Shown: piece by piece, positions 54,753-64,000 of the stretch
Layout: each line of letters starts with the position of its first letter
Position numbering within the stretch: the stretch's first letter is position 1
NCBI GenBank assembly: GCA_946965045.2
Contig: OX337231.1
Span: 744,001 to 808,000, forward strand
Direction: 5' to 3'
Length of the DNA: 64,000 nucleotides
From: Epithemia pelagica
Taxonomy: Eukaryota > Bacillariophyta > Bacillariophyceae > Surirellales > Surirellaceae
Program-made: the position numbers and the translations under genes
Notes under the pieces: model-generated
What the model saw: the letters and a program-made list of their open reading frames with translations, nothing else
Told to the model about the DNA's origin: nothing
The model's database searches: none

Positions 54753-55721
54753 ATGAGGATTGGATCGTTGCGGGTGGGCACCACCGCCGCACTCCTACTA
54801 CTACGTTCTTCTTCTTCTTCTTCTCGTCTCACGTATCACCTTCAGTATCCTTTGTATCCTCACCCAAAACGACTGACTCATTCGTGGCCTTGTTTCTCAG
54901 TACGGTCACTTTCGCCCCTTATTGCATCCATTCTTCCCAGCCGAAGCTGCAGCAGAACCACTCGTACTGTGGGGATTGGACTCGAGACAGTGTCCACCCA
55001 CACCACAAGAACACGAACAAGAGGAGCGCAACGACGACAACAACTACTCCTACGAACCATGTCCGTGTCGTCGTCGGAACCAGACTTTGGAAGGGATCGT
55101 TTGGGTCGTCCTCGAGCCTTGTTTTTGTACGATGGTGCCTGTGGTGTCTGAAAATTTTGTGTGGCCTTTGTGGTGGAACGCGATGCGACGGATCATGTTC
55201 GATTCAGTCCCTTGCAAACCACATTCGCCCAAACCGTGTGTCGTCAATACGGCATGCCCGCCGATTTGACCACGGGCATTCTTATTGAACCCATGTCACC
55301 ACCCAACGACGACAACAATAAGGATTCCCCAACCGCTGGACTGTGTACGGCCGCGCATCGCGATTCGACGGCCATTTTGCGCATGCTCTTGGTGTTGCAG
55401 CCCTTTTATTATCGGTGGATTGGATGGTTGGCCCTGACGCTGGTTCCCAAAGTCGTCCGCGATGCCTGTTATCAAGCCTTTGCACGGAATCGAGGAACCA
55501 TTTGGAAAGCCGTCAAGCGTGTCACGGGCATGGGGGATACCCAACTGGATGCCTATCGAACTCAAATTTTGGGCATTGCCGATATCGATCAAATTGCCGT
55601 CCAAGAACCCGGTTGGGGATTCACTCCCCAGAAGGATGCGACAACAAACGACCATGACACCAACAACAACAACAACAAGGAGAGCACCAATGTCGATACA
55701 AAGGACACCAAGCAAGACTAG
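54753..55721 (+). CDS. DCC-family (DUF393) thiol-disulfide oxidoreductase, probable selenoprotein (CxxU)
   Basis: Read from ATG 54753, 322 aa if TGA 55149-55151 (codon 133) is translated. The N-terminus (MRIGSLRVGTTAALLLLRSS, Ser/Arg-rich) looks like a targeting sequence. The DCC core starts RPRALFLYDGACGV, then TGA, then KFCVAFVVERDATDHVRFSPLQ. DCC proteins have DGxCxxC at this place, and TGA falls exactly on the second Cys. The frame stays open and well conserved after the TGA for 190 codons (LRMLLVLQPFYYRW, IWKAVKRVTGM region) to TAG. Diatoms use selenocysteine, so decoding as Sec is plausible. No canonical SECIS was found by eye in the 3' region, and a Cys-to-stop mutation remains possible. 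The C-terminus is Asn/Asp/Lys-rich. Confidence 0.75.
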
Positions 55722-56201
55722 GCTTGTGCACTTTCCACACATCATAGTTTCTGACTCATTCCGTCAATCCACACCATGAGAAATCCAATCCACCCGAATG
55801 ACTTTGGTACCTAGAGTAGCAGCGCTGGTATATCAAATGACTATGGGAACGAGGCGGATGAGACTGGCGAGGCGATTGACCCATGAGACAGTGGACTACC
55901 CGTAGAATCCAGCATATTCTAGAACTCTTTCCTTTTCTAGAAACTTGAGAGCGTTGGACTGTTTGTAGAAACTGGTGTAGATACTAGAATACAAAGTGTA
56001 TACACAACCGCAGAGTGCCATGTTGGTAGGTGACTGTGGGTGGTCTATGCATGGGAGGATATAAGAAAATGTAGTTGTTGTTGGAGATGCAGCGAAGAAT
56101 GATGCGATGCAAATAGGAAGAGAAGAAAGATTGTGCAAGGAAGGCGAGAGAGCGCGTCTGTTTTCTGGTAGGAGTAGGGTGCTGGCAAAGCATTGCCAGT
56201 G
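55722..56201. other. convergent 3' region; place to search for a SECIS element
   Basis: 480 bp between the DCC and LRR stops. ATGA motifs at 55797, 55840 and 55860 could begin SECIS-like hairpins. The best by eye (55797-55842, TTTG/CAAA plus TACC/GGTA) lacks the apical AA, so no call is made. Confidence 0.3.
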
Positions 56202-57818
56202 TCACACTTGAGTTAGTTCTTGTTTTCTGGAACGAGTGTTGATATTGTCCAAGCAGTGCCGGGGTGGTTCTTGCGGAGCTGCTGTTGACGATGATGATGA
56301 TGATGACGATGATTGGAAGGATCGAGATGCGCAAGATTGTTGGTGTTGTGGTTGTGGAGGGAGACAAATCCAGGGACTTTCTCGTACCAAAATGGTCAAG
56401 GCGGTCAAATCATTACTAAAATACCGCGCCACGGTGGAGATCCACGCGTGTTGGTCGGCGGGCAATTCTCGCAATTTGCGTCGTCGTCCTTCGCGATTTA
56501 ATTTCAAAAACAAGTGCACTTGTTTCTTGTACCACGTGGCTTCCGGATCGGTCGGACACAGCATCATGTCCAAGGCTTCCAAATGCACATGGGTTTGCAA
56601 GAGCGTCAACATGGCCTTCCAAGCGCGGGCCGTCACACGTCGGGTTTTGGTCAAGTCCAAGATTTTGACGGGTGCATTGGTCTGTCCCAGACATTGGCAC
56701 AAGGCTTCGACATGAGCATCTTGTACATGGAACCGCGAAATGACGAGCCAGGAAAGATGGGACAAGGTACCCAATTGGCTGAGAGCCTGAGGAGACGAGA
56801 CTCGATCCATTTGATCCATACTTTGCAAATAATCAAACGACTCATACGACAAGCCCAATTGCAAGGATTCCAAATTCACCAAACTCGCCATGGCCTCCAA
56901 CAGGGGATCCAATGTTCCCTCCATGAGAGACTGAGAATGCTGACTCCCATCCATTCTCATGAGCGTGTCATTATCATCACCAGGATCGTGGTCCTGTGGT
57001 GCCTCTGGTTGCTCTGATTCGTCCATCCACAAAAAGGCTGGATGCAGATTGGGTAAGGAGACTCGTTTCAAGGAGGGATGATTGCGAAATCCATTGGCCA
57101 ACCGTGTCACGTCACGGCGTGATTGCAAGAGTAAGTTCCGTTCAATCCGTAAGGTGCACAAGTGTTTTGCGGTGGACAAAAATTGGGACTGCGACAAGGC
57201 CGACGCGGCATCAATGGTAGTTTTGGTATATTCCAAGGTCCCAATGGACAAGACTCGTAGATTGGTCAAGGTTGTGGCACATCGATGCAAAAAGGCGGCC
57301 AATTCGGTGGGAGAATAGCTTGAATAAAAGTAGGGCCCCAAATAGACATCGGTGACACTGGTGTTCCCAATCATGGCTTGCTCAATTTCATTCCACGACG
57401 ATTCACCCGTCTGTTCCATGGATTGCATCAACGTTAACCGAGCTAAACAGTTGAATTTCAGTCCATTTACAATCATCATGGCAGCGCCATTTGTCGGTTG
57501 TTTCGTTTGTGGTGGGGACGGTGGTGGCTTGCCTCGATACATGGAGGAGGATTTGCTGGAAGAAGGACTTCTAGCTCCACCACGACTTTTGGAATGGTTT
57601 CGGATCTTTGGTTTTCGCATCAACATATTCACACAGGGTGTCGTCTCCTCTCTGGTTCTCGTCTCTCGATATCTCCTCGTTGTTTTGCTTCCCTTTTGGT
57701 AGGTACCAATTTTGGGACACTGGGCTTGGGATTGGGATTGCTCGTCGTTTGCGGAGGAAGAAGAAAAGAACGAGAAAAAAATCTCCTCCTGTCTGGATGA
57801 TCCACATTGATCACGCAT
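56202..57818 (-). CDS. leucine-rich-repeat-like protein of diatom type
   Basis: 538 aa from ATG 57816-57818. The N-terminal ~100 residues are basic and Ser/Pro-rich. From FNCLARLTLMQSM on there are irregular leucine-rich units (NTSVTDVYLGPYF, LTNLRVLSIGTLEY, HLCTLRIERNLLL, HPSLKRVSLPNL, LVNLESLQLGL, HLSWLVISRF, VKILDLTKTRRVT, HLEALDMMLCP), each ~25-30 residues. The end LFLKLNREGRRRKL...WISTVARYFSNDLTALTILVRESPWIC matches a C-terminal cap that I associate with many diatom LRR proteins. No kinase, TM or NB-ARC domain is seen. Function unknown; protein binding is inferred. Confidence 0.7.
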   Translation of the reverse strand: MRDQCGSSRQEEIFFSFFSSSSANDEQSQSQAQCPKIGTYQKGSKTTRRYRETRTREETTPCVNMLMRKPKIRNHSKSRGGARSPSSSKSSSMYRGKPPPSPPQTKQPTNGAAMMIVNGLKFNCLARLTLMQSMEQTGESSWNEIEQAMIGNTSVTDVYLGPYFYSSYSPTELAAFLHRCATTLTNLRVLSIGTLEYTKTTIDAASALSQSQFLSTAKHLCTLRIERNLLLQSRRDVTRLANGFRNHPSLKRVSLPNLHPAFLWMDESEQPEAPQDHDPGDDNDTLMRMDGSQHSQSLMEGTLDPLLEAMASLVNLESLQLGLSYESFDYLQSMDQMDRVSSPQALSQLGTLSHLSWLVISRFHVQDAHVEALCQCLGQTNAPVKILDLTKTRRVTARAWKAMLTLLQTHVHLEALDMMLCPTDPEATWYKKQVHLFLKLNREGRRRKLRELPADQHAWISTVARYFSNDLTALTILVRESPWICLPPQPQHQQSCASRSFQSSSSSSSSSTAAPQEPPRHCLDNINTRSRKQELTQV

Positions 57819-57879
57819 GTGACTTCCGCTTCGATCTTTCTCGCGCTAGACACTGCCCCAGGAAATCTCCCATCTCTTC

Positions 57880-57955
57880 CCGAAAATAGGGGGGGAGAAG
57901 GCAGAGGAGAGGGGGAGAGGAGGGGGAGAGAGAAGGAGAGAAGAAGGAGATTCCG
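57880..57955 (+). repeat. purine-rich (G/A) tract
   Basis: Long run of G and A (GGGGGGGAGAAGGCAGAGGA and onward) just upstream of the LRR gene start. It could form triplex or G-quadruplex DNA and may belong to the promoter. Confidence 0.7.
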
Positions 57956-58099
57956 TAAGTCAGATTCCTTCATGAAATCGATCCGCGTATTGCTCGCAGT
58001 CTCACGTTTGTTTCCTCTGACGTATGAAATGTTCTAGGAAGCTCCAAGCTTCCCTCAGAGGGGAGAAGGCACTTCCCCTCCAAAACGATTAAGCCCTTC

Positions 58100-61000
58100 A
58101 TGTCGTTTCAGCACCTTTTTGTTATTGAAACGACATTCTACACTGGTACAATCCTCCCGACCATCCGATGACCTTTCACGTGGTTCTACGTAGCATGTGA
58201 TGAGGCGTATCCAGTCTGTGCTTCGCATCACGATCGGAACTGCTTGCACCTCGCACAAGATCTTGACATAATTTTTTTTGCTACGATGTTACTCACTACG
58301 AATTTTTCTTTTTGTTGTTTGTCATGCAGGTATTCAGGTCAATCAAGAGAATGAAGATGGTGCCTTGTTCAAGGCTCGTTTGGGGCAGCGTCGGTCATGG
58401 GGTGGACGTCCTTTCCCTCGTTCTACGCAGTACTTCATGTACTTGACGCAACAGAACTGGGTTTGGACACGAGGTGGTGGTCCGAAGGGAGGAACGGTGG
58501 GCATACATTGCGGGACGGATTGAAGACCACCCCAGCCATGGGGATTGCTGTGGAATGCAAAGGGGTATTGCTGTTGATCGGGGAGTGTTGTTGGCCATTG
58601 CTGATTTTGCTTGTACGGGTTGACAGGTTGGTTTTTCTGTCTTGTTGTCGTTGTTGTTGTTGTCGATTGCAGTACCACCAACCCATTTGCTGTTGTTGCC
58701 ATTGCAGGTGTGCTGTTTGCTGCATTCTGAGGCTCTTTGTGTTGTTGTTGTTGATCCTGCACTGTCGCTGCTGATTGATTTGTTGCTGCCATCGTTGTTG
58801 TTGGTAAGGCTTCGCTGTTGTTTGTAACCTTTTGCTTTTTGTTGCTGGTGTTGTTCTCATCCAAATCGTCGCTCTCTTTTTCTTCTCCCTCTCTTTCCTT
58901 TCTCTTATTGCTACTGATTGCCTGTGCTTGTGCTGTTTCTTGTTGTTGTGTCTGTTGTTGTGTTTCTTGCCGTGTCTGTTGTTGTGTTTCTGGCTGTGTC
59001 TGTGGTTGTTGTATTTGTTGGATTTCATCTTCGACCTCTGACTCCTCCTCTGCCAAACCCAACAATGGAATGGACGTGTCATGCGGCAACCTCTTCTTGT
59101 TGCTCGCACATTTTCGGCACTGGCATCGATCGTTGAGTGGATGCTTTGGAACTTGTTGTGTGATTTCTTTTCTCGTTTCCAGGTACTCGGAGAAAAACCG
59201 TTCTCCCGTATCTTCTGGAAGCTTCTCAACCTCTGGAAAGGGAGGACGAGAAGCTCCAGACATCGAGGCAAGTATATTGATCATGTTTGTTTTGCATGCG
59301 TTACCAAAACTCACCACCATTTCCCATCCTGCAGGCACCACTGAACGTTCTTCTTGAGACTTCGTCATGATTCTCATCTTGTGACGAATTGCCCTGTTAA
59401 ACTGGGCCGTGCCTGCCAAATTCAAAGCATCTGCGAGAGTTTCTCGCATGCCACAGTTGGCAAAATGCGTCAAATTGTCATGAAAGCTCTCGAGCTTACT
59501 CTCTCCTCTCAAAGGTACGTACTCCACTAGCTGGTTGCTTGATCTTGGTGATGGAGGTATCTCACGATACATTTTCTCCACGGGCAAGGGATCAGCAAGG
59601 AACTTTGCCTTCTCTTTACAGTTTTCCAGTGCTTGATGTGTTTCGGCCGTAAAAAGAGGTTGATTGGAGTGTGGATCCAATCGGCCTCGTGCTGGTGGCT
59701 TGCCAGGAGTGGAAGTGCACTTGTATTTGCACTTCCACTCCTCCAAGTTGAGGACAATCGTATCGCCACCCCGAATAATCTTCCGTAAGTGCTTTGAGTA
59801 CCTCTGTCGAAAGGTCTTTGTTCCCATCATTTCACTGATCTCTTCGTCTGTGTATTGTTTCTTGGAGCTTGACATGGTTCCATTTTTCAAAGAACCAACA
59901 AGTTTCTCCAAGTCTTCAGGATGGTACTCGTAGATTGCATCCAACAATTCCTTCATGGCTATCCCAAAGTCAATGTGCCGTTGTCTGAGCGTCTTGGTGA
60001 TCCTCTGTATGAAATGGAAAAGGCCAAGACGGCCCTCCAAGTCATCAACCAACAACAACCAAAAATCCTTGCCACAAGGCCATGTGTCAGAGTACATGGC
60101 CTTGGGGCAAAACCCGGTACGTCTCAGCACTTGTTCCGCAGCATGTGCAAACTCGAGTGCTGATGTGTCGTGCACTAACACTGCACAAGCAATTTCTCCT
60201 GTCTCTGTTGCCATGGTCCACATTGCAGCTGCATTGAGGCGTCTTGGATAATTTTTCACTACCTGGTGGGTGTGGTCGTGAGCAAACATGTGCTGGCATC
60301 TAACCCCTTGAATCTCTCTTGTGTTTCTCTCATTATCAGACACCATCCAGGGTTGCCACTCGGAGCTTGCTCCATCATCATATAGCTGGCGGATTGTCTC
60401 GCCTAAAGGTGGGTAGCGAACCAGAAACTCACCATCTTTTTGCACGTAGTCTTCTGATTCTTTTCCTGTAGCAGCACAATAAGAATAGTATCTCATTGTC
60501 TTGTCTTCATAGTAGGTGTTGATTCCTTCATAAAGCATCCGACTAATGTAATCCCCATTGCCATAGGTTACCATTGATGCTTCCATAATCCTCGTAGCAT
60601 CTTTAGCTAGATGCGATGTTCCTCTAGCATACTTGGATTCCACTGGGTAACACATAGCCATGTAGGGAGGCAGTCGTGCGAGCAATTCTCCATCATTCGC
60701 ATAGAAGGCAGCCGAGCACCCGGCACACTTGTATCCCATAAGTATTGCATACTTTGGGGGACCAGACATGGCGAAAATGGGGAAAAGGGACTTGTTTTTT
60801 GAAAAGTTCGATCGCGTACGCTGGAGATTACCCCGGCAACGAGGACAACGCAAGTGGTGACTGGGGAAAAACAGCTCCCAATCAACAACCAGGAGTTCCT
60901 GTCCCACAATCGAGTCGTACAAAGCACTCGTGTTGTCGGCAATGGGGGGTACAGTAACGGTAATATTAGTGAAGAAAGGTTTCAAATTCTCAACACAACG

Positions 61001-61913
61001 CTTAGAACCAAGGCACGTGTCGGTCACATAACTCGCCAACGCATGCACAGCACGTGGGACATGCACCTCCGTAGGTACTGCTGTCACACGCATAATTACC
61101 TCAAACTTGAAATCTTCGGCTGTTGGAACATACACGCCTTCCTCGCCACCAACGGTAGAACTTTCCGTTGCCGTAGTCTCCGTAGTTGATTGTGTTTTTT
61201 CATTTTCAGCGTCTCTTGTCGTTGCTTTTTTCGACGAGCAATTTGGACGATGCTCCATGAAAGTGTTGAGTGCCTCCTGTGTGACATTGGAGGCGGACAA
61301 TCTCTCTGCACTGGTAAGTTGCTTGCGGATTGCTTTGGCATGGGCAGCCTGGGCCTTTTCTGAGGCCACTACCTCTGCTCCTCTTCCATCGTTCATTCCC
61401 TTGCCCCTTGTTGTTGTGTTTTTGCTGCATCTGGGGTGGTGAGGGCGATGAGGGATGGCCATTCCTCTTGCCTTGGCCCTGCAGATGGGGCAGTCAATGT
61501 CGGACTCAAAGATGACCGAAAGGTCCATCTTTCTCCAACCTGAACGCTTCTTCCAACTCTTCTTTGGCCAACGAGAGTACTGATTTCCGTATCGTTGCGA
61601 CTGTGGCCCCATGGCCTTGGCCGCTGTGAATTGTGCTGCAGAACTCATGATCTCTATTTGTTATTCTAACTTATTGAAGTGTATCCTCTTTTCCAGGCTT
61701 CTGACCATGCTCAAAAGGGTCATAAGATGGTCAGAAGAGGACTTGTCGCAATGGTCGACTTGGCCATGCCATGGGCGACCGTGAAGGACCGACCGGATCG
61801 GCTGATGGAATCTTCCCTCCATGTTTTTTGTCCGTGATTCGATGGGTTCCCGGGACACGGTAAGACACCTGTAACGACATTTGTTTCCTAAGTGATTTTT
61901 TGTGAAACGACAT
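58100..61913 (-). mobile_element. DNA transposon with 11-bp TIRs and 3-bp target duplication
   Basis: Left end ATGTCGTTTCA (58100-58110) and right end TGAAACGACAT (61903-61913) are perfect inverted repeats. The flanking TTC at 58097-58099 and 61914-61916 may be the target duplication. The same motif recurs subterminally at 58126-58136 and, with one change, at 61870-61880. The 3.8-kb interval holds one large transposase-like gene. A 3-bp duplication is short, so the ends need comparison with other copies. Confidence 0.65.
58343..61648 (-). CDS. transposase-like protein (DUF6729-type zinc region plus DDE-like core)
   Basis: 1101 aa from ATG 61646-61648, uninterrupted. The N-terminus has a zinc-binding pattern DCPICRAKARGMAIPHRPHHPRC. 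Residues ~200-340 carry a second Cys set, RCPRCRGNLQ...YKCAGCSAAFYANDGELLARLPPYMA, as in DUF6729 proteins. The central part HDHTHQVVKNYPRRLNAAAMWTMATETGEIACAVLVHD...MYSDTWPCGKDFW...GLFHFIQRITKTLRQRHIDF has the look of a DDE transposase, with D in HDHT, D in YSDT and a later Glu; the exact triad is not certain. The last ~250 residues are Gln/Thr/Asn-rich with a final PHDRRCP motif. Placement between TIRs supports a transposon role. Confidence 0.72.
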   Translation of the reverse strand: MSSAAQFTAAKAMGPQSQRYGNQYSRWPKKSWKKRSGWRKMDLSVIFESDIDCPICRAKARGMAIPHRPHHPRCSKNTTTRGKGMNDGRGAEVVASEKAQAAHAKAIRKQLTSAERLSASNVTQEALNTFMEHRPNCSSKKATTRDAENEKTQSTTETTATESSTVGGEEGVYVPTAEDFKFEVIMRVTAVPTEVHVPRAVHALASYVTDTCLGSKRCVENLKPFFTNITVTVPPIADNTSALYDSIVGQELLVVDWELFFPSHHLRCPRCRGNLQRTRSNFSKNKSLFPIFAMSGPPKYAILMGYKCAGCSAAFYANDGELLARLPPYMAMCYPVESKYARGTSHLAKDATRIMEASMVTYGNGDYISRMLYEGINTYYEDKTMRYYSYCAATGKESEDYVQKDGEFLVRYPPLGETIRQLYDDGASSEWQPWMVSDNERNTREIQGVRCQHMFAHDHTHQVVKNYPRRLNAAAMWTMATETGEIACAVLVHDTSALEFAHAAEQVLRRTGFCPKAMYSDTWPCGKDFWLLLVDDLEGRLGLFHFIQRITKTLRQRHIDFGIAMKELLDAIYEYHPEDLEKLVGSLKNGTMSSSKKQYTDEEISEMMGTKTFRQRYSKHLRKIIRGGDTIVLNLEEWKCKYKCTSTPGKPPARGRLDPHSNQPLFTAETHQALENCKEKAKFLADPLPVEKMYREIPPSPRSSNQLVEYVPLRGESKLESFHDNLTHFANCGMRETLADALNLAGTAQFNRAIRHKMRIMTKSQEERSVVPAGWEMVVSFGNACKTNMINILASMSGASRPPFPEVEKLPEDTGERFFSEYLETRKEITQQVPKHPLNDRCQCRKCASNKKRLPHDTSIPLLGLAEEESEVEDEIQQIQQPQTQPETQQQTRQETQQQTQQQETAQAQAISSNKRKEREGEEKESDDLDENNTSNKKQKVTNNSEALPTTTMAATNQSAATVQDQQQQHKEPQNAANSTPAMATTANGLVVLQSTTTTTTTRQKNQPVNPYKQNQQWPTTLPDQQQYPFAFHSNPHGWGGLQSVPQCMPTVPPFGPPPRVQTQFCCVKYMKYCVERGKGRPPHDRRCPKRALNKAPSSFS

Positions 61914-61990
61914 TTCTAACCCAATCATATTGCTGCCTTTTGAAACTAACACCCCCTTGTGTGCTACAATAGGTTATGGGTTTGACTAAA

Positions 61991-62872
61991 CTAGATCTTG
62001 GGGGGGGGGGGGTGATCGTGCGAGGAGTACGTGATGTGTGGGTTGAAGGGGTGGGGGAAGTAGCGGGTGGCCGGGCAGACGGTGAAGACAGAGGATCTTT
62101 GAAGACGTTGTATTTTGCGTTGTTGGGAGAGGTGCAAATCGATGTTGGCCAGAGCGTCAAGGATGTGTTGTGCTAGCGCAGTGGTGACCGCATGACCAAG
62201 GGAAAGAGTGGCATGCCGGGAAAGGGAATGTTGGAAAGGTTGTGGTTGTGGTTGTGAGCGCGTTTGGGCCTTGGGGAGGAGGTTGGAAGGGCCGTATTGG
62301 GTTAAATTGTTAAAAGCCAAAAAACCATCGTGTTGGGGAATGCAACGGTCGGAGCGGCCGAGTTGCGGGGAGGTCCAGGGTGGTGGGAGGAAGGGAGAAA
62401 AAGAGTATGGGGTCGGTGGGCCGAAGAAGAAGGTGTGGGCGAAATGTCCAAGACCTCCCAAGTGGTCGATGGAAAAAGGCAGAAGGAGGATGTTGTTGGA
62501 GTTCAGGAGGGCGGTGGTGGTGTTGTCATGAGTGAATTTCTGGCGGGCGGCGAGATGGTGTATCTTGGAGGCATCTTTGGCAATTTGTTCGAACGATAGA
62601 CCATGTCGAGTTTGCTCGTCAGTAGATTCGGTGGGAGGGAGTTGGGGATGGGCGGGTGGGATGGTGACGTCGAGAGCAACGTAGGAGAAACGGTTATCCG
62701 GAAAGGGTGGGTGTAATGCAAGGCCAATATCAGCGGGTCGGATGTTTCTTGGATGGTGGGGTAGGAGATTGGTGGGCTCCAGATGGATGTCCGATGCGGT
62801 GCGAGTCCATTCCGCACGGGGTGCCAATTCTTTCCGCCAGTCGCTAGTTGTAAATGAGAAGGCAGGAACCAT
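61991..62872 (-). pseudogene. retroelement polyprotein C-terminal remnant (PD-(D/E)XK-like)
   Basis: 293 codons from ATG 62870-62872. ASDIHLEPTNLLPHHPRNIRPADIGL...FSYVALDVTIPPAHP...LLPFSIDHLGGLGHFAHT resembles the C-terminal end of reverse-transcriptase-like ORFs in algae (RPADI, then D-V, then a PF...GG segment), interpreted as a nuclease-like domain. No RT is found upstream, so it is a 5'-truncated remnant. The ORF ends at a 13-G tract (62000-62012) encoding Pro. Confidence 0.45.
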
Positions 62873-63614
62873 CTGCTATTTTGTTTGGATTCTTTATGAT
62901 ATCTTGTAAAACTGCAGCAGACTTCATCACGACATTGCGTTTGTACACAATCGATCACTGTCAATGCCGAGGAATTCGCGGAAGGAACCATGGTATTTTC
63001 GGGAAAATTGGAAAAAAGAGAAAAGACACACCCAGACCCAAACGTGCGCGAAAATCTGACCTTACTACCTACTTCTTGTCTACAGAGGGTAGCCTCGTCG
63101 CTCCGAAGACCATGGGGAACATGACGACTGCCGTAACATTTCAAAATCTTTGAATTTGATGGTATTGTTTGACACTCTGAGCATGGAAGACGCAGCATAT
63201 CTCCAACACGACCCGAAGCCAAAAGACGTTTTGTACATGGTCCAGAACCTCAACCTACCTAGCTAGAGAAGGTAGTCCTGGCCGGTGGTCATGAAAGCCA
63301 AAAGCGCGGTTGGCACGAACTCGATCCTATCCTTGACCTTCCACTAGCTACCACATCCAACATTAATCGAATAGGTCGAATTTTGAAGCGTTCCAGTTGG
63401 GACCATCGTGTGGCCATGCGCTGGTTGGTTGCAATAGAATAGTTTCACTTTGGTCTAGCAAAAGGTAACGTAAGGGAAACAATTCATACAAGCAGCCACG
63501 AGGCCAGAATGGCGCAGAAGGCTTTTGCTTCAGAGAACCAGGGGCGCAAAATGCATTTGTTCTTCCAGTTCATTCCGATTCCCATATTGCCGCAGCGGTC
63601 CACGCCAAGACTAC
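62873..63614. other. intergenic, nothing recognised
   Basis: 742 bp between the retroelement remnant and the partial glycosyltransferase. May include the truncated 5' side of the remnant. No other feature seen. Confidence 0.4.
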
Positions 63615-64000
63615 CTAGTTCTGCTTCGTTGACCAAAATGTGCTGTTTGGGCAAGGAATGATGCTCGGCTTGTTTGGGTCATGACAAACAATATGAGGTT
63701 CAGCCAAGCAGCAACGTGAATATGTGTTTTCGGATCGAAGATTCGATTCATTGTACTGCCTGGAGATACTCGTACAATGGTCGGCAACGAACCAATCCCC
63801 CATTTGCTGAAAGAACTTGAGCTTGTCCGTTTTTGATGCCGTCCAACTCATGTGAAAGAGTATTGGTTGTATCTCTCCTTTCACAAACTTTTTCATGTAA
63901 GACCGATCCATGCGATAACTATATCCGCCCGGGAATAGCGTTTCCTCTCGTGCATAAACTTTGATTTTGAGGGCATATAAGCTTGCGTGTTCCTGCAGCA
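63615..64000 (-). CDS. PF03407-like glycosyltransferase, 3' part only (5' beyond window)
   Basis: The last ~128 codons of a paralogue of the gene at 49438-51270, starting at the right edge in LLQEHASLYALKIKVYAREE. FPGGYSYR, KFVKGEIQPILFHMSWTASKTDKLKFFQQMGDW and SIIPCPNSTFW are nearly identical. Differences cluster near the C-terminus (FVADHCTS, NTYSRCCLAEPHIV). No breaks are seen in the visible part. The orientation is opposite to the first copy. Confidence 0.85.
   Translation of the reverse strand, partial: LQEHASLYALKIKVYAREETLFPGGYSYRMDRSYMKKFVKGEIQPILFHMSWTASKTDKLKFFQQMGDWFVADHCTSISRQYNESNLRSENTYSRCCLAEPHIVCHDPNKPSIIPCPNSTFWSTKQN

Noticed and set aside
55797-55845. SECIS-like hairpin after the DCC gene
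   Set aside because: ATGA and a 3' TGA are present with short stems, but there is no AA in the apical loop and the stem is interrupted.

Overview
The window looks like nuclear DNA of a stramenopile, most likely a pennate diatom. Genes are compact, with few introns of about 115-350 bp carrying GT..AG ends. There are many CAA/GTT-type low-complexity tracts, diatom-style Ty1/copia elements, expanded secretory glycosyltransferase families, and one apparent selenoprotein. Species assignment is inference.

Layout. (a) 0-8 kb, housekeeping: a JmjC ribosomal oxygenase (cut by the left edge), a Rab18-like GTPase, a Gir2/RWDD1-type RWD protein and a methionyl-tRNA synthetase with an EMAP-II-like tail. 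(b) 8-14.5 kb, accessory island: an HNH_2-type nuclease-like protein with a heptad-repeat N-terminus and a Crinkler-type NTPase/REase gene broken by a frameshift. Both lie between two copies of a GC-rich motif and two copies of the 3' end of a PSMB2-like proteasome gene. The intact PSMB2-like protein has a secretory signal. (c) 14.5-33.6 kb: three copies of a type II membrane glycosyltransferase-like gene, one intact and two with Trp-to-stop changes. Between them lie a papain-like peptidase, a broken P-loop ATPase, a GILT thiol reductase, a YEATS-amidoligase fusion, a MOT1 molybdate transporter, and a TA-flanked TIR element split by a 5'-truncated LINE with a 20-bp target duplication. (d) 33.9-46.4 kb: a decayed copia element on the minus strand, interrupted by a younger non-autonomous LTR element with a 1138-codon ORF. 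(e) 46.4-58 kb: a four-exon TM9SF gene whose stop codon abuts the copia LTR, a PF03407 glycosyltransferase, an F-box/SPRY protein, a DCC-family thiol oxidoreductase with in-frame TGA at the second Cys of CxxC, and an LRR-like protein. (f) 58-64 kb: a DDE-type DNA transposon with short TIRs, a C-terminal remnant of a retroelement polyprotein, and the 3' part of a second PF03407 glycosyltransferase.

Many genes are in divergent pairs with 250-650 bp between starts (JmjC/Rab, MetRS/HNH, PSMB2-like/GT copy 1, GT copy 2/amidoligase, TM9SF/PF03407 GT, F-box/DCC). Secretory-pathway functions recur: Rab18, TM9SF, GILT, glycosyltransferases and the signal-bearing PSMB2-like protein. Repeated single-base nonsense mutations, mostly C-to-T or G-to-A, mark the transposons and gene duplicates.
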